Assembly (NCBI RefSeq): GCF_003337555.1
Contig: NZ_QPJK01000009.1
Span: forward strand, 310,001 to 374,000
Source of the DNA: Pseudorhodoferax soli
GTDB lineage: Bacteria > Pseudomonadota > Gammaproteobacteria > Burkholderiales > Burkholderiaceae_C
Reading direction: 5' to 3'
Length of the DNA: 64,000 nt
The notes beneath the pieces are model-generated. The model was not told where the DNA came from. It searched no databases and saw only the letters and a list, made by a program, of their open reading frames with translations. Positions 24,638 through 33,523 of the stretch are shown here, one piece after another. The first letter of the stretch is position 1; every line of letters starts with the position of its first letter. A program made the position numbers and the translations under genes.

Positions 24638-25366
24638 TCAGGCCATGAAGGGAACGGCGCCGTTCTCGAGCAGGCGCAGCGCCAGCCGGCGCACGTCGTC
24701 GCTGCGTTGCTCGGCTTGCGGTTCGCTGCGCACGGTGATCATGTCGGTCTCGCAACCCAGGAAGGTCAGGGCGCATTTTTGCAGACTTCGGCCGGTTGTA
24801 CGGGCCAATTGGTCTGCGTTCCGGAGCGACGAAGTGATGAGCGAGACGAGCGTGGGGGCCAGCCGGCCCTCCTGCTGGAATTGCTTGAGCGTGCGGTAGC
24901 CGCGCAGCAGCGCATGGCGGCCCGGGGCCACGGCCAGCACCGGCTGCGCCGCGCTGCCGGCCAGCACCGGGATCAGCAGCTCGGCGCGGGCGTAGACCAC
25001 CAGCACGCCGCAGCCCTGGAACAGCGATCCGAGCAGGTCCAGCGGCCTCGGCCGCGCCTGTCCGAGCGCGCGCAGGCCGACGGCGGCGGGCATCACGGCC
25101 CAATCGGAATCGTCGGTCGCCCCCAGCGCGCCCCAGGGCGTGTGCTGCATGAGATCGACCAGTCCGGGATGGGTGGGCGATTCCAGGCTGGTGCCGTCCA
25201 GCACCACGGGCGGATACCCATAGCTCTGCAGCGCCTGGCACAGCTGCCACAGCAAGGCCTGCTCGTGCCGCTCCTCGCCCTGGCTGACGAGCGTGATGAG
25301 CCGGGCCGGCGCGGGCGGGCGGGCCTGGCGCAGGCTGGCGCCTTGGTCTGCGAAGGCGTCAAGCAT
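24638..25366 (-). CDS. FlhG-like protein without Walker A motif (FlhF partner candidate)
   Basis: A 242-residue protein in the exact flhG position between flhF and fliA. FlhG is a MinD-like ATPase that limits flagellar number and stimulates FlhF through an N-terminal DQAxxLR helix. That helix survives (ADQGASLR, residues 6-13), but the region where SGKGGVGKT should follow reads LVSQGEERHEQALLWQL, so no ATP-binding P-loop is present. The rest keeps a Rossmann-like pattern (VVLDGT, CGVLVVYA, LTFLGCET). I place the start at the ATG at 25366, after GGCGAG, overlapping flhF by 8 bases; a GTG at 25381 is possible. Probably a non-catalytic FlhG relative; not certain. Confidence 0.7.
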   Translation of the reverse strand: MLDAFADQGASLRQARPPAPARLITLVSQGEERHEQALLWQLCQALQSYGYPPVVLDGTSLESPTHPGLVDLMQHTPWGALGATDDSDWAVMPAAVGLRALGQARPRPLDLLGSLFQGCGVLVVYARAELLIPVLAGSAAQPVLAVAPGRHALLRGYRTLKQFQQEGRLAPTLVSLITSSLRNADQLARTTGRSLQKCALTFLGCETDMITVRSEPQAEQRSDDVRRLALRLLENGAVPFMA

Positions 25367-26933
25367 GGGCGCGCTCGCCACGCAGCGGGGTCGCCCCGGC
25401 CGTCGAGAAGATGAAGTTCAGATCGGCCGCCTTGGGGTCGTAGGCCGAACGCACATTGCTGCGCATGGAGGCGGCCACCAGCTTGGCCGCATCGGCGCGC
25501 TCGAAGTCCTCGGGCACGCGCTGGCCGTTGCAGATGCCGCGCACCAGCAGCTGGTGGCGGATCGTGGCATCCAGCGCCGGGCCGAGTTTCACGGCCTCGT
25601 CCACCTTGGACAGGATGGTCTGCTGCACGCCGCCGGTCTTGAAGGCGCCCATCACGTCGTCGAGCTGGTCGCCCTGGCCGCCGGCATTGACCACCAGCAG
25701 GCGCTGCACGCCGGGCAGGTCCAGCATGTCCAGCATGCCTTGCTTGCGCGGGTCGCGCGGGGCCACGCCGGTGGTGTCCACCAGCACCATCTTCTTGTTG
25801 GCCAACAGGCCCAGCAGGTCCTGCAGCGCGGCGCGGTCGTGCGCCAGGTGCGCCACCACGCCCAGCATGCGGCCGTAGCTGCGCAGCTGCTCGTGCGCGC
25901 CGACACGGTAGGTGTCCAGCGTGATCAGGCCCACGCTGGCTGCGCCGTGCTCCTGCACGCAGTGCGCGGCGAGCTTGGCGGCGGTGGTGGTCTTGCCCAC
26001 GCCGGTGGCACCGACCAGCGCGAACACGCCGCCTTCGCTGTACAGCGGTGCGGCCGCTTCGTCGGTGTGCAGGTTGCGCTGCAGCACCTCGATGATCCAG
26101 TGCACGGCTTCTGCCGCGGAGAAATCGGCGGGCATGCGCTCCAGCAGCGCGCGCGCCAGGCTGGGGGAATAGCCGCCGCGGATCAGCTTGAGCATGAGGT
26201 TGGACTGGATCGGGTCCTGCTTGGCCTGGCCCAGCCAGGCCAGCGTGCTGAAGCGCTCCTCGATCATCTCCTTCATGGCCTGCAGCTCGTCCACGATGCC
26301 CTGCGAGGCCGGCGCCGCCACGGGTGCGGCAGGGCCGGGCTGCGGCCGGGTGCGCAGCACTTCCTTCACGAAGGGCAGGGCATGTGGCATGGGCTTGGGT
26401 GCCACCGGCTTGGGCGCAACGGCGGCCTGCGCCGCGTTTGCGGCCTCAAGCCGTTCGGCCAGCTGCGCGAGCTGCACCGAGGCAGCCGGCTTGCGCAGCG
26501 TCTGCACTTCGCGATCGGCACGCTCGGACAGCGTGGAAGGCTTGGCGATGATGGGCGCGACGGCTGGTGCGGCCGCGCGCGATGGCGCGGGCTTCGCCGG
26601 TGCCGGCGTGTTGCCCATGGCCTCGTGGCGGCGGCGCAGCATGCGCTCGCGCACATAGTCCTGGAACGACAGCGTGCTCATGGCGAGCTGCTCGGCGTCC
26701 TCGGCCACGGGCGTCTTCTCGGCGGCCATGGCCATGCGGCGCGGTGCGGGGCGGGGCGGCGCGGCCGTGGCCTGCTCGGGCGGCGCACCGACGGTGTCCT
26801 CGGCCGTGGCCATGACTTCCACGCCGGTGGCGGTCTGGCGGTTGGACAGGATCAGCGTGCCATCACCGAATGCCATCCGGGCCTTGGCCAAGGCTTCGCG
26901 CGAGGTCGCGGCGGTAAAGCGTTGAATGTTCAA
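25359..26933 (-). CDS. flhF: SRP-type GTPase FlhF, flagellar placement factor
   Basis: Determines the site and number of flagella at the pole. 524 residues: an N-terminal basic and A/P-rich B domain (1 to about 230), an N domain, and a C-terminal G domain with the P-loop GATGVGKTTTAAKLA, LITLDTYRVGAHEQL, the switch VDTTGVAPRD and SKVDEAVKLG. All GTPase motifs are intact. It overlaps flhA by four bases and the FlhG-like gene by 8. Presence of flhF argues for polar flagellation. Confidence 0.95.
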   Translation of the reverse strand: MNIQRFTAATSREALAKARMAFGDGTLILSNRQTATGVEVMATAEDTVGAPPEQATAAPPRPAPRRMAMAAEKTPVAEDAEQLAMSTLSFQDYVRERMLRRRHEAMGNTPAPAKPAPSRAAAPAVAPIIAKPSTLSERADREVQTLRKPAASVQLAQLAERLEAANAAQAAVAPKPVAPKPMPHALPFVKEVLRTRPQPGPAAPVAAPASQGIVDELQAMKEMIEERFSTLAWLGQAKQDPIQSNLMLKLIRGGYSPSLARALLERMPADFSAAEAVHWIIEVLQRNLHTDEAAAPLYSEGGVFALVGATGVGKTTTAAKLAAHCVQEHGAASVGLITLDTYRVGAHEQLRSYGRMLGVVAHLAHDRAALQDLLGLLANKKMVLVDTTGVAPRDPRKQGMLDMLDLPGVQRLLVVNAGGQGDQLDDVMGAFKTGGVQQTILSKVDEAVKLGPALDATIRHQLLVRGICNGQRVPEDFERADAAKLVAASMRSNVRSAYDPKAADLNFIFSTAGATPLRGERAHA

Positions 26934-29008
26934 TTTGCACCTCTGAGGATGGGGCCGATACGGATGGAATGCGTTTCAGGGATTTCGCTGTGCCCCAGCA
27001 CCTGCAGCCGGGGGGCGACGCGCCGTACCAGGCGCGAGATGGCGTTGCGGATCTGGTCGGGCACCAGCAGGCAGGCCGGCACGCCGAGCTCTTCCTGGCG
27101 CATGGCCACGTCGGCCGCGTTCTTGGTCAGCAGCTCGGCCACGCTCGGGTCGAGCGAGGGGCCAGCGGCGCTGCCCAGGGCCTGCACCAAGAGTCGCTCC
27201 AGTGCGGGCTCGATGGCGATCACATTGAGTTCGCGCGTCGGGCCGTAGATCTGCTGCACGATGGCCGGGGCCAGCGCGATGCGCACGCGGCGCGCCAGCT
27301 CCAGCGGGTCGCTGACGCTGCCGGCATGCTCGGCCAGCGATTCGACGATGCTGCGGATGTCGCGGATGTGCACGGATTCCTCCAGCAGCAGCTGCAGCAC
27401 CTTCTGGAACGTGGCCAGCGGCACCATCTTCGGTACCACTTCCTCGATCAATTTGGGAGCCAGACGCGTCACGTGTTCCACCAGTTGCTGTGTCTCGGTG
27501 CGGCTGAGCAGACGGGCCGCCTGCACCTGCATCAAGTGTGACAAGTGGGTGGCCATCACGGTCTCCGAATCAACGACCGTAAAGCCGGCCAATTGCGCGG
27601 CTTCCTTCTGCCGCTCGTCGATCCAGTGGGCCGGCAGGCCGAAGGCCGGGTCGGTGGTGGCGGTGCCGATCAGCGGCGTGCTGATGCCGCCCGGGTTGAT
27701 GGCCAGGTACATGCCCGGGTAGGCCTCGCCCTCGCCGACCACCACGCCGCGCAGCAGGATGCGGTAGGCGCTGGGCTTGAGCTCCAGGTTGTCGCGCACA
27801 TGCACGGCCGGCGGCAGGAAGCCCACCTCCTGCGCGAACTTGCGGCGCACGCCCTTGATGCGGTTGAGCAGGTCGCCCTGGCGCGTCTTGTCGACCAGGG
27901 TGATCAGCCGGTAGCCGAGCTCCAGACCCAGCAGGTCGACGGGCTGCAGGTCGTCCCAGCTGGCCTCGTTGTCGGCAGGTGCCGGCGGCGGGCCGGCCAC
28001 AAGCGTGCCCTCCTTGGGCTTGTTGGCCATGCGCCAGGCCAGGTAGCCCAGCACCGAGGCTACGCCCAGGAACACCACGTGCGGCATGTTGGGCACCAGG
28101 CCCAGCAGCGCCAGGATGCCGGCCACGATGCCCAGCGCGCGCGGCGAGTCGAACATCTGCGCGACGATCTGCTTGCCGATGTCCTTGTCCTTGCCCACGC
28201 GCGAGACCACCATGGCGGCCGCCACGGAGATCAGGAGGCCGGGGATCTGCGCCACCAGCGCGTCGCCGACGGCCAGCAGGATGTAGGTGTCGGCGGCCTG
28301 GCCGGCCGACAGGCCGTGCTGCAGCATGCCGATGGCGAAACCGCCGACGATGTTGATGACCAGGATCAGGATGGCGGCGATGGCGTCGCCGCGCACGAAC
28401 TTGCTGGCGCCGTCCATGGAGCCGAAGAACTCGGCCTCCTCGGCCACCTCGGCGCGGCGGCGCTTGGCCTCCTTGTCGTCGATCAGGCCGGCGTTGAGGT
28501 CGGCGTCCACCGCCATCTGCTTGCCGGGCATGGCGTCCAGCGTGAAGCGGGCCGAGACCTCGGCGATGCGCTCGGCGCCCTTGGTGATCACGATGAAGTT
28601 GATCACCACCAGCACCAGGAACACGATCAGGCCGACCGCGAAGTTGCCGCCGATCAGGAAGTGGCCGAAGGCCTCGATCACGGCGCCGGCCGCGCTCGCG
28701 CCGGTGTGGCCTTCCATGAGCACCACGCGCGTGGTCGCCACGTTCAGCGACAGCCGCATCAGCGTGGTCAGCAGCAGCACCGCCGGGAAGGCGGAGAAAT
28801 CCAGCGGCCGCACCATGTAGGCGGCCACCATCATCACCATCAGCGCCATCGCGATGTTGATGGTGAAGAAGGTGTCCAGCATCCACGTCGGGATCGGCAG
28901 CACCATGAGCGAGAGGATCGCCACCACCAGCACCGGTGCGGCGACGCCGCGCACATGCGAGGCGTGGCGCTGGAACGAGGCGAGCAGGGATTGCGGAGAG
29001 GTGGGCAT
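26930..29008 (-). CDS. flhA: Flagellar export gate protein FlhA
   Basis: Large inner-membrane component of the flagellar type III export gate, 692 residues, normal length. Eight predicted membrane helices lie in residues about 25-320, with the FHIPEP-type block RFTLDAMPGKQMAVDADLNA in the cytoplasmic loop. The C-terminal half is the cytoplasmic nonameric ring domain that docks chaperones. It overlaps flhB by one base and flhF by four. Confidence 0.97.
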   Translation of the reverse strand: MPTSPQSLLASFQRHASHVRGVAAPVLVVAILSLMVLPIPTWMLDTFFTINIAMALMVMMVAAYMVRPLDFSAFPAVLLLTTLMRLSLNVATTRVVLMEGHTGASAAGAVIEAFGHFLIGGNFAVGLIVFLVLVVINFIVITKGAERIAEVSARFTLDAMPGKQMAVDADLNAGLIDDKEAKRRRAEVAEEAEFFGSMDGASKFVRGDAIAAILILVINIVGGFAIGMLQHGLSAGQAADTYILLAVGDALVAQIPGLLISVAAAMVVSRVGKDKDIGKQIVAQMFDSPRALGIVAGILALLGLVPNMPHVVFLGVASVLGYLAWRMANKPKEGTLVAGPPPAPADNEASWDDLQPVDLLGLELGYRLITLVDKTRQGDLLNRIKGVRRKFAQEVGFLPPAVHVRDNLELKPSAYRILLRGVVVGEGEAYPGMYLAINPGGISTPLIGTATTDPAFGLPAHWIDERQKEAAQLAGFTVVDSETVMATHLSHLMQVQAARLLSRTETQQLVEHVTRLAPKLIEEVVPKMVPLATFQKVLQLLLEESVHIRDIRSIVESLAEHAGSVSDPLELARRVRIALAPAIVQQIYGPTRELNVIAIEPALERLLVQALGSAAGPSLDPSVAELLTKNAADVAMRQEELGVPACLLVPDQIRNAISRLVRRVAPRLQVLGHSEIPETHSIRIGPILRGAN

Positions 29009-30219
29009 CAGCGCGGCTCCACGGGCTTGATTTCATCCAGCGGCGCGTCCGGGTCGGCGGCGCTGGGGGCGGTCTCGGCCACAACCGTCTTGCCCAGCGG
29101 GTCCAGTTCCGGCGGCACGAACGGTTCGGGCTGTTCCTCTGGCATGGGGCCATCGCCGCGCATCGCGGCTTTCAGGCGGTAGACGTAGGCCAGGATCTGG
29201 GCCACCGCCGTGTACAGCGCCGAGGGGATCTCCCCCTCCAGCTCGGCGTGGGCGTACAGCGCGCGCGCCAGCATGGGCGACTGCAGCACCGGCACGGCAT
29301 GCAGTTGTGCCACCTCGCGGATGCGGAAGGCCAGCAGGTCCGCGCCCTTGGCGATCACCTGCGGCGCCGCCATGGTTTTCTCGTCGTAGCGCAGCGCCAC
29401 GGCGAAGTGGGTCGGGTTCATGAGCACGAAATCGGCCTTGGGCACGGCCTGGATGCTGCGGCGGTTGGCGATCTCGCGCGCGCGCTGGCGCAGCTTGCCC
29501 TTGAGCTGCGGGTTGCCCTCGGATTCCTTGTGCTCCTGCTTGACCTCCTGGTGCGACATCTTGAGGCGCGACTTGTGCAGGAACAGCTGCATCGGCACGT
29601 CGAACATGGCGACCGCGAAGACCACCAGCAGCAGCAGCGAGATGCCCTTGGTCAGCCAGTCGCCCAGCAGCACGATGGAGCGGGGCGAGGGCTGCAGCAC
29701 CATCATGGCCACGGTCTCGATGCTGCCCTTCAGGTACAGCCAGGCCACGATGCCCAGCACGATGGTGATGGCCAGCAGCTTGGCCGTCTCGACCACCTTT
29801 TCCTTGCTGAACATCTTGCCGAAGCCGCTGAGCGGGTTCAGGCGGTTCAGGTCCGGCGTGATGGGCTTGGTGGTGACGACCCAGCCGCCGGCGGCGATGG
29901 TGCTGCCCACGGCGGCCACCAGCACGATGGCGGCCAGCGCCAGCGCCACGATGAGGCCGGCCAGCGTCATGCTCTGCAGCCGGTCCAGCATCTGCAGCGG
30001 TTGCAGCAGCGTGTCGGCGCCGAAGCGCAGCTGGTGGTGCAGCGCCAGCTGCAGGCGGTTGAACATCCAGGGCGCCAGCCCCAGCAGCGCGAAGGCGCCC
30101 ACGCCCAGCACCGCCAGGTTGGACAGGTCGCGCGATCGGGCGATCTGGCCATCCTTGCGCGCCTGTTGGAGCTTGCGCTCCGACGCGGGCAGGTTGCGGT
30201 CTTGGCTGCTGGATTCCAT
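29008..30219 (-). CDS. flhB: Flagellar export switch protein FlhB
   Basis: Export gate component that switches secretion from rod/hook to filament substrates after self-cleavage. 403 residues from the ATG at 30219 (MESSSQDRN); the frame extends upstream, but only this start matches the family N-terminus. Four membrane helices lie within about 30-215. The autocleavage site NPTH is near residue 270. The C-terminal tail is longer and acidic/proline-rich (MPEEQPEPFVPPELDPLG). It follows cheZ, with a hairpin between them. Confidence 0.96.
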   Translation of the reverse strand: MESSSQDRNLPASERKLQQARKDGQIARSRDLSNLAVLGVGAFALLGLAPWMFNRLQLALHHQLRFGADTLLQPLQMLDRLQSMTLAGLIVALALAAIVLVAAVGSTIAAGGWVVTTKPITPDLNRLNPLSGFGKMFSKEKVVETAKLLAITIVLGIVAWLYLKGSIETVAMMVLQPSPRSIVLLGDWLTKGISLLLLVVFAVAMFDVPMQLFLHKSRLKMSHQEVKQEHKESEGNPQLKGKLRQRAREIANRRSIQAVPKADFVLMNPTHFAVALRYDEKTMAAPQVIAKGADLLAFRIREVAQLHAVPVLQSPMLARALYAHAELEGEIPSALYTAVAQILAYVYRLKAAMRGDGPMPEEQPEPFVPPELDPLGKTVVAETAPSAADPDAPLDEIKPVEPR

Positions 30220-30308
30220 GGATGTGGCTCGGGGTGAGCCGCATTGTCTGGAACCGGGGGCGCAACGAAAGCGCGATAAGAAGGGGCTTGGCGCCCCTAA
30301 TCCACCAG

Positions 30309-30329
30309 CCCGCGCCAGGGTGGCGCGGG
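30309..30329. terminator. Stem-loop just after cheZ (candidate terminator/attenuator)
   Basis: CCCGCGCCA (30309-30317) and TGGCGCGGG (30321-30329) form a perfect 9-bp stem with a GGG loop, two bases past the cheZ stop on the minus strand. No T-run follows, so it may be a factor-dependent terminator, an mRNA-stabilising 3' end, or an attenuator before flhB. Confidence 0.5.
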
Positions 30330-30331
30330 GG

Positions 30332-30976
30332 TCAGAAGCCCAGGCTGGCGAGCAGGTCGTCGACCTGCGATTGGTCGGTGACCACGTCTTCGCGGCTGTC
30401 GCCGTCGACCACCGGGCCCTGCAAGCCGGCGGCACGCGCGGGCGTGGCCGGCGGGACGGGGGCGGTCTGGATCAGCAGGTTGACCAGCTGCTCCTCGATC
30501 GTCGCGGCCAGGTTGACCACGCGGGCGATGACCTGGCCCGTGAGGTCGTGGAAGTCCTGCGCCATCATGATCTCGGTCAGGTGCTGGTCGATCTCGCGCG
30601 AGGCTTTGTCCACATCGCCGAGAAAGTTGTACACCACGCCACGCGCCACGGCCGCCACAGGGTCCTTGACCAGCAACTCGCCCACGCGCCGGGTTTCGGC
30701 CGCGATGAAATCGTGCTGGGTCTTGGCCTGTTCCACACGGCTCAACACCTTCTCGGCCGCCTCGCCCGTGAGCCGGGCGATGTAGGTCAGCCGGCTTTGC
30801 GCGTCGGGCAGTTCGTCGACGCTGCCGCGCAGCTTGTCGGCATAGCCCAGCTCGGCCAGGCTGTCGTGCAGCTGGCGCGTGAGCAGTCCGAGCTTGTGGT
30901 GGACGTCCTGTGTGGCGTCGTCGGGCACGGCGGGGGTGGGCGAAGCAGGCTGCGGAATCGATTCGCTGGTCTGCAT
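30332..30976 (-). CDS. cheZ: CheY-P phosphatase CheZ
   Basis: Dephosphorylates CheY-P to end the tumble signal. 214 residues, the E. coli length. The catalytic region QDFHDLTGQVI contains the active-site Gln. The C-terminal peptide DDLLASLGF is the CheY-docking tail. It is 8 bases after cheY, so it is co-transcribed with it. The phosphodonor kinase CheA is not in the window. Confidence 0.95.
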   Translation of the reverse strand: MQTSESIPQPASPTPAVPDDATQDVHHKLGLLTRQLHDSLAELGYADKLRGSVDELPDAQSRLTYIARLTGEAAEKVLSRVEQAKTQHDFIAAETRRVGELLVKDPVAAVARGVVYNFLGDVDKASREIDQHLTEIMMAQDFHDLTGQVIARVVNLAATIEEQLVNLLIQTAPVPPATPARAAGLQGPVVDGDSREDVVTDQSQVDDLLASLGF

Positions 30977-30984
30977 GGCTGCCC

Positions 30985-31368
30985 TTACAGACCGAGCTTC
31001 TTCAGGATGTGGGCCACCTTCTCCTCGAGCGTGGCCTTGGTGAACGGCTTGACGATGTAGCCGGCCGCGCCACCCTGGGCGGCTGCCACGATGTCTTCCT
31101 TGCGGGCCTCGGCCGTGACCATCAGCACCGGCAGGTGTTTGAGCTTCTCATCCGCCTTGATCTGCGTGAGCAGCTCGAAGCCGTTCATGTTGGGCATGTT
31201 GATGTCGCTCACCACGAAGTCGAAGCGGCCGTTGCGCAGCTTGTTCAGCGCGGCAACGCCGTCTTCGGCCTCCTCGGCATCGGCGTAGCCGGCTTCCTTG
31301 AGCAGGTTGCGCACGATGCGACGCATGGTCGAGAAGTCATCGACGATCAGAAAACGAAGTTCGGCCAC
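30985..31368 (-). CDS. cheY: Chemotaxis response regulator CheY
   Basis: Single-domain receiver that binds the FliM motor switch when phosphorylated. 127 residues. Acidic pocket in [12 protein letters not shown], phospho-acceptor Asp in [12 protein letters not shown], switch Thr in MVTAEA and the conserved Lys in YIVKPFT are all present. The target peptide FLSQEEVDALL is at the N-terminus of FliM at 59.5 kb. It lies 61 bases after motB, where many Burkholderiales instead carry cheA, cheW, receptor, cheR, cheD and cheB. Confidence 0.97.
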   Translation of the reverse strand: MAELRFLIVDDFSTMRRIVRNLLKEAGYADAEEAEDGVAALNKLRNGRFDFVVSDINMPNMNGFELLTQIKADEKLKHLPVLMVTAEARKEDIVAAAQGGAAGYIVKPFTKATLEEKVAHILKKLGL

Positions 31369-31429
31369 GGTTGCCCCTCGTGATTGGCGTTGACGGAATG
31401 AAGGCGCATGGATCGAGCTCTCGGTGTCC

Positions 31430-32401
31430 TCATGGTGGGGTGCCTTTCGGGGCCGGGCCAGGCCCGGTTTCGAACAGCGGCGCGCCCTGCGTTGGCGTAG
31501 TCGGGGCTATTGTGGCATCACCAGCGGGCGCACTGCCCATCAGGCGCTCCTCTGCCTCGCGGGTCAGCACGGTCAGGGTGATGCGGCGGTTGACGGGCGC
31601 ATTCGGCGTCTTGGGCTCCAACGGGCTGCTGGCGGCGAGGCCGACCACGCGGCCGAGCTTGGCGTCGGGCATGCCGGCGGCCACCAGCTCGCGGCGCGAG
31701 GCGTTGGCGCGGTCGGCCGACAACTCCCAGTTGCTGTAGCCGCGCTCGCCGTTGCCGTAGGGCGTGGCATCGGTGTGGCCGGCCAGGCTGATGCGGTTCT
31801 CCACATCGTTCAGCGCCGCCCCGATCTCGCGCAGGATGTCGCGCATGTAGGGTTTCACCAGCGCGCTGCCGCTGTCGAACATGGGCCGGTTCTGGTCGTC
31901 CACGATCTGGATCTGCAGCCCGTCCGGCGTGGTCTCCAGCCGGATCTGCGAGCGGTATTCGTTGAGCTTGGGCGTGTTGGTGATCAGCGCCTCGATGCGG
32001 GTGCGCAGGTCGGCGATGCGCCGGGCATCCTGGCGCGCCGCCTCGGCCTTGGCCTGCTGGGCGCTCTGGCGTTTCCTGGCGGTGTCGTCGGCCTGGCCGC
32101 GCGCGGTCTGGCCCACCTTCTCGGTCAGGTCCTTGCCGCCGCCGGGCAGGATGGAATTGCTGGAGCCGGCACCGGTGCCGCCCATCAGCGCCACCTTGAG
32201 CGGGGCGTTGAAGTAGTCCGACAAGCCCTTGCGGTCGCCCTCGGAGGTCGAGCCCAGCAGCCACATCAGCAGGAAGAAGGCCATCATGGCCGTCACGAAG
32301 TCGGCGTACGCGATCTTCCACGCCCCGCCATGCGCCGCATGGCCGGACTTCTTGATCTTCTTGACGATGATCGGTTGGAGTTTCTTGGCGTCGCCGGCCA
32401 T
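31430..32401 (-). CDS. motB: Flagellar stator protein MotB
   Basis: Peptidoglycan-anchoring stator subunit, 323 residues. Single membrane helix around residues 28-48 ([20 protein letters not shown]) with the proton-carrying Asp at its start. The plug segment is followed by an OmpA-like domain ([30 protein letters not shown]). It is 14 bases downstream of motA and of normal length for the group. Confidence 0.96.
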   Translation of the reverse strand: MAGDAKKLQPIIVKKIKKSGHAAHGGAWKIAYADFVTAMMAFFLLMWLLGSTSEGDRKGLSDYFNAPLKVALMGGTGAGSSNSILPGGGKDLTEKVGQTARGQADDTARKRQSAQQAKAEAARQDARRIADLRTRIEALITNTPKLNEYRSQIRLETTPDGLQIQIVDDQNRPMFDSGSALVKPYMRDILREIGAALNDVENRISLAGHTDATPYGNGERGYSNWELSADRANASRRELVAAGMPDAKLGRVVGLAASSPLEPKTPNAPVNRRITLTVLTREAEERLMGSAPAGDATIAPTTPTQGAPLFETGPGPAPKGTPP

Positions 32402-32415
32402 GGCTCAGGCTCCCG

Positions 32416-33273
32416 CTACTTCTTCTTCACGTGCGCTTCCAACTCGGCAAAGCTGGGGCGCTCGGTCGAGAACAGCACCTTGCGGCCGAACTCGATGGCG
32501 GTGGACGGGTTGTAGCCCTGCATGCTGGCCAAGAGCGTGGTCTTGATGCACTGCAGTTCCTTGGCGGCGTCCTCGCTCTTTTGTTCCAGCAGGCCGCCGA
32601 GCGGTTCCACCACGCCGTAGGCCAGCAAGATCCCGAGGAAGGTGCCCACCAGCGCGGAGGCGATCATGCCGCCCAGCACAGCCGGTGGCTGGCCGACCGA
32701 GCCCATGGTGTTCACCACGCCCAGCACGGCGGCCACGATGCCGAAGGCCGGCAGCGCGCCGGCCAGGCGCGCGATGGCAGCCACCGGGGCATGGGCTTCC
32801 TGGTGGTGGGTCTCGATCTCGCTGTCCATCAGCGACTCGATCTCGTGCGCGTTGAGGTTGCCCGACACCATCATGCGCAGGTAGTCGGTCATGAACTCCA
32901 CGACATGGTGGTCGCTGCCCACCGTGGGGTATTTCTTGAAGATCTCCGACTGCTCGGGCTCTTCCACGTCCTTCTCGATCGCCATCAGGCCCTCCTTGCG
33001 GGCCTTCTGCAGAATGTCGTAGAGCAGCGCCATGAGCTCCAGGTAGCGCTCCTTGGTGAACTTGGAGCCCTTGAACGCGGTGGGCAAGGCCTTGAGGGTG
33101 GCCCGGAGCACCTTGGGCTGGTTGTTCACCGCGAACGCACCCAGCGCGCCGCCGAAGATGGTGATCAGCTCGAACGGCAGTGCCGTCAGGATCACGCCGA
33201 TGTTGCCGCCGTGAAAGACATACACCCCAAAGATGCAGCCCATGGCGACGACGTAGCCGATGATGACGATCAT
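32416..33273 (-). CDS. motA: Flagellar stator protein MotA
   Basis: Proton-channel stator subunit, 285 residues. Four membrane segments: two N-terminal (about 4-22 and 30-50) and two C-terminal (LAGALPAFGIVAAVLGVV and MIASALVGTFLGILLAYG). The large cytoplasmic loop between carries the FliG-interacting charges. It heads the motAB-cheYZ unit. Unusually, flhDC is not upstream; the glycosylation island starts there instead. Confidence 0.96.
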   Translation of the reverse strand: MIVIIGYVVAMGCIFGVYVFHGGNIGVILTALPFELITIFGGALGAFAVNNQPKVLRATLKALPTAFKGSKFTKERYLELMALLYDILQKARKEGLMAIEKDVEEPEQSEIFKKYPTVGSDHHVVEFMTDYLRMMVSGNLNAHEIESLMDSEIETHHQEAHAPVAAIARLAGALPAFGIVAAVLGVVNTMGSVGQPPAVLGGMIASALVGTFLGILLAYGVVEPLGGLLEQKSEDAAKELQCIKTTLLASMQGYNPSTAIEFGRKVLFSTERPSFAELEAHVKKK

Positions 33274-33330
33274 GTGCGGTGCAGGTGGTGGCGGAGCGGA
33301 GGCCTTTGGCGGCCCAGTACAGGGCCGAAG

Positions 33331-33349
33331 CCCAAGCTATTTGCTTGGG
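33331..33349. promoter_or_regulatory. Stem-loop in the motA/island intergenic region
   Basis: CCCAAGC (33331-33337) and GCTTGGG (33343-33349) form a perfect 7-bp stem with a TATTT loop. It lies 58-76 bases before motA, read on the minus strand. The 250-base region 33274-33523 holds no gene; I find no convincing sigma28 site in it. The hairpin could be a leader structure or an operator. Confidence 0.4.
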
Positions 33350-33523
33350 AATGTATCGGATGAACCCCGGGATACGAAGATTTTGAAACGCCAATAAGCG
33401 GCGCAAAGGTGACGTACATCGGCTGGAGGCGGGAGGGCCGCACGATGGGCGGTCCTAATAGAGCGCTATCCGCGCCTATATCCAGGCTTTCCCGGTTGGA
33501 TCGTGCGCTATTCTCGGAAGCCC

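Noticed and set aside
33274-33523. A sigma28 promoter for motA using the TCCGATAC sequence near 33353-33360 on the minus strand
   Set aside because: The -10 is fair, but the -35 position reads CTTC and no TAAA-like box is at the right spacing.
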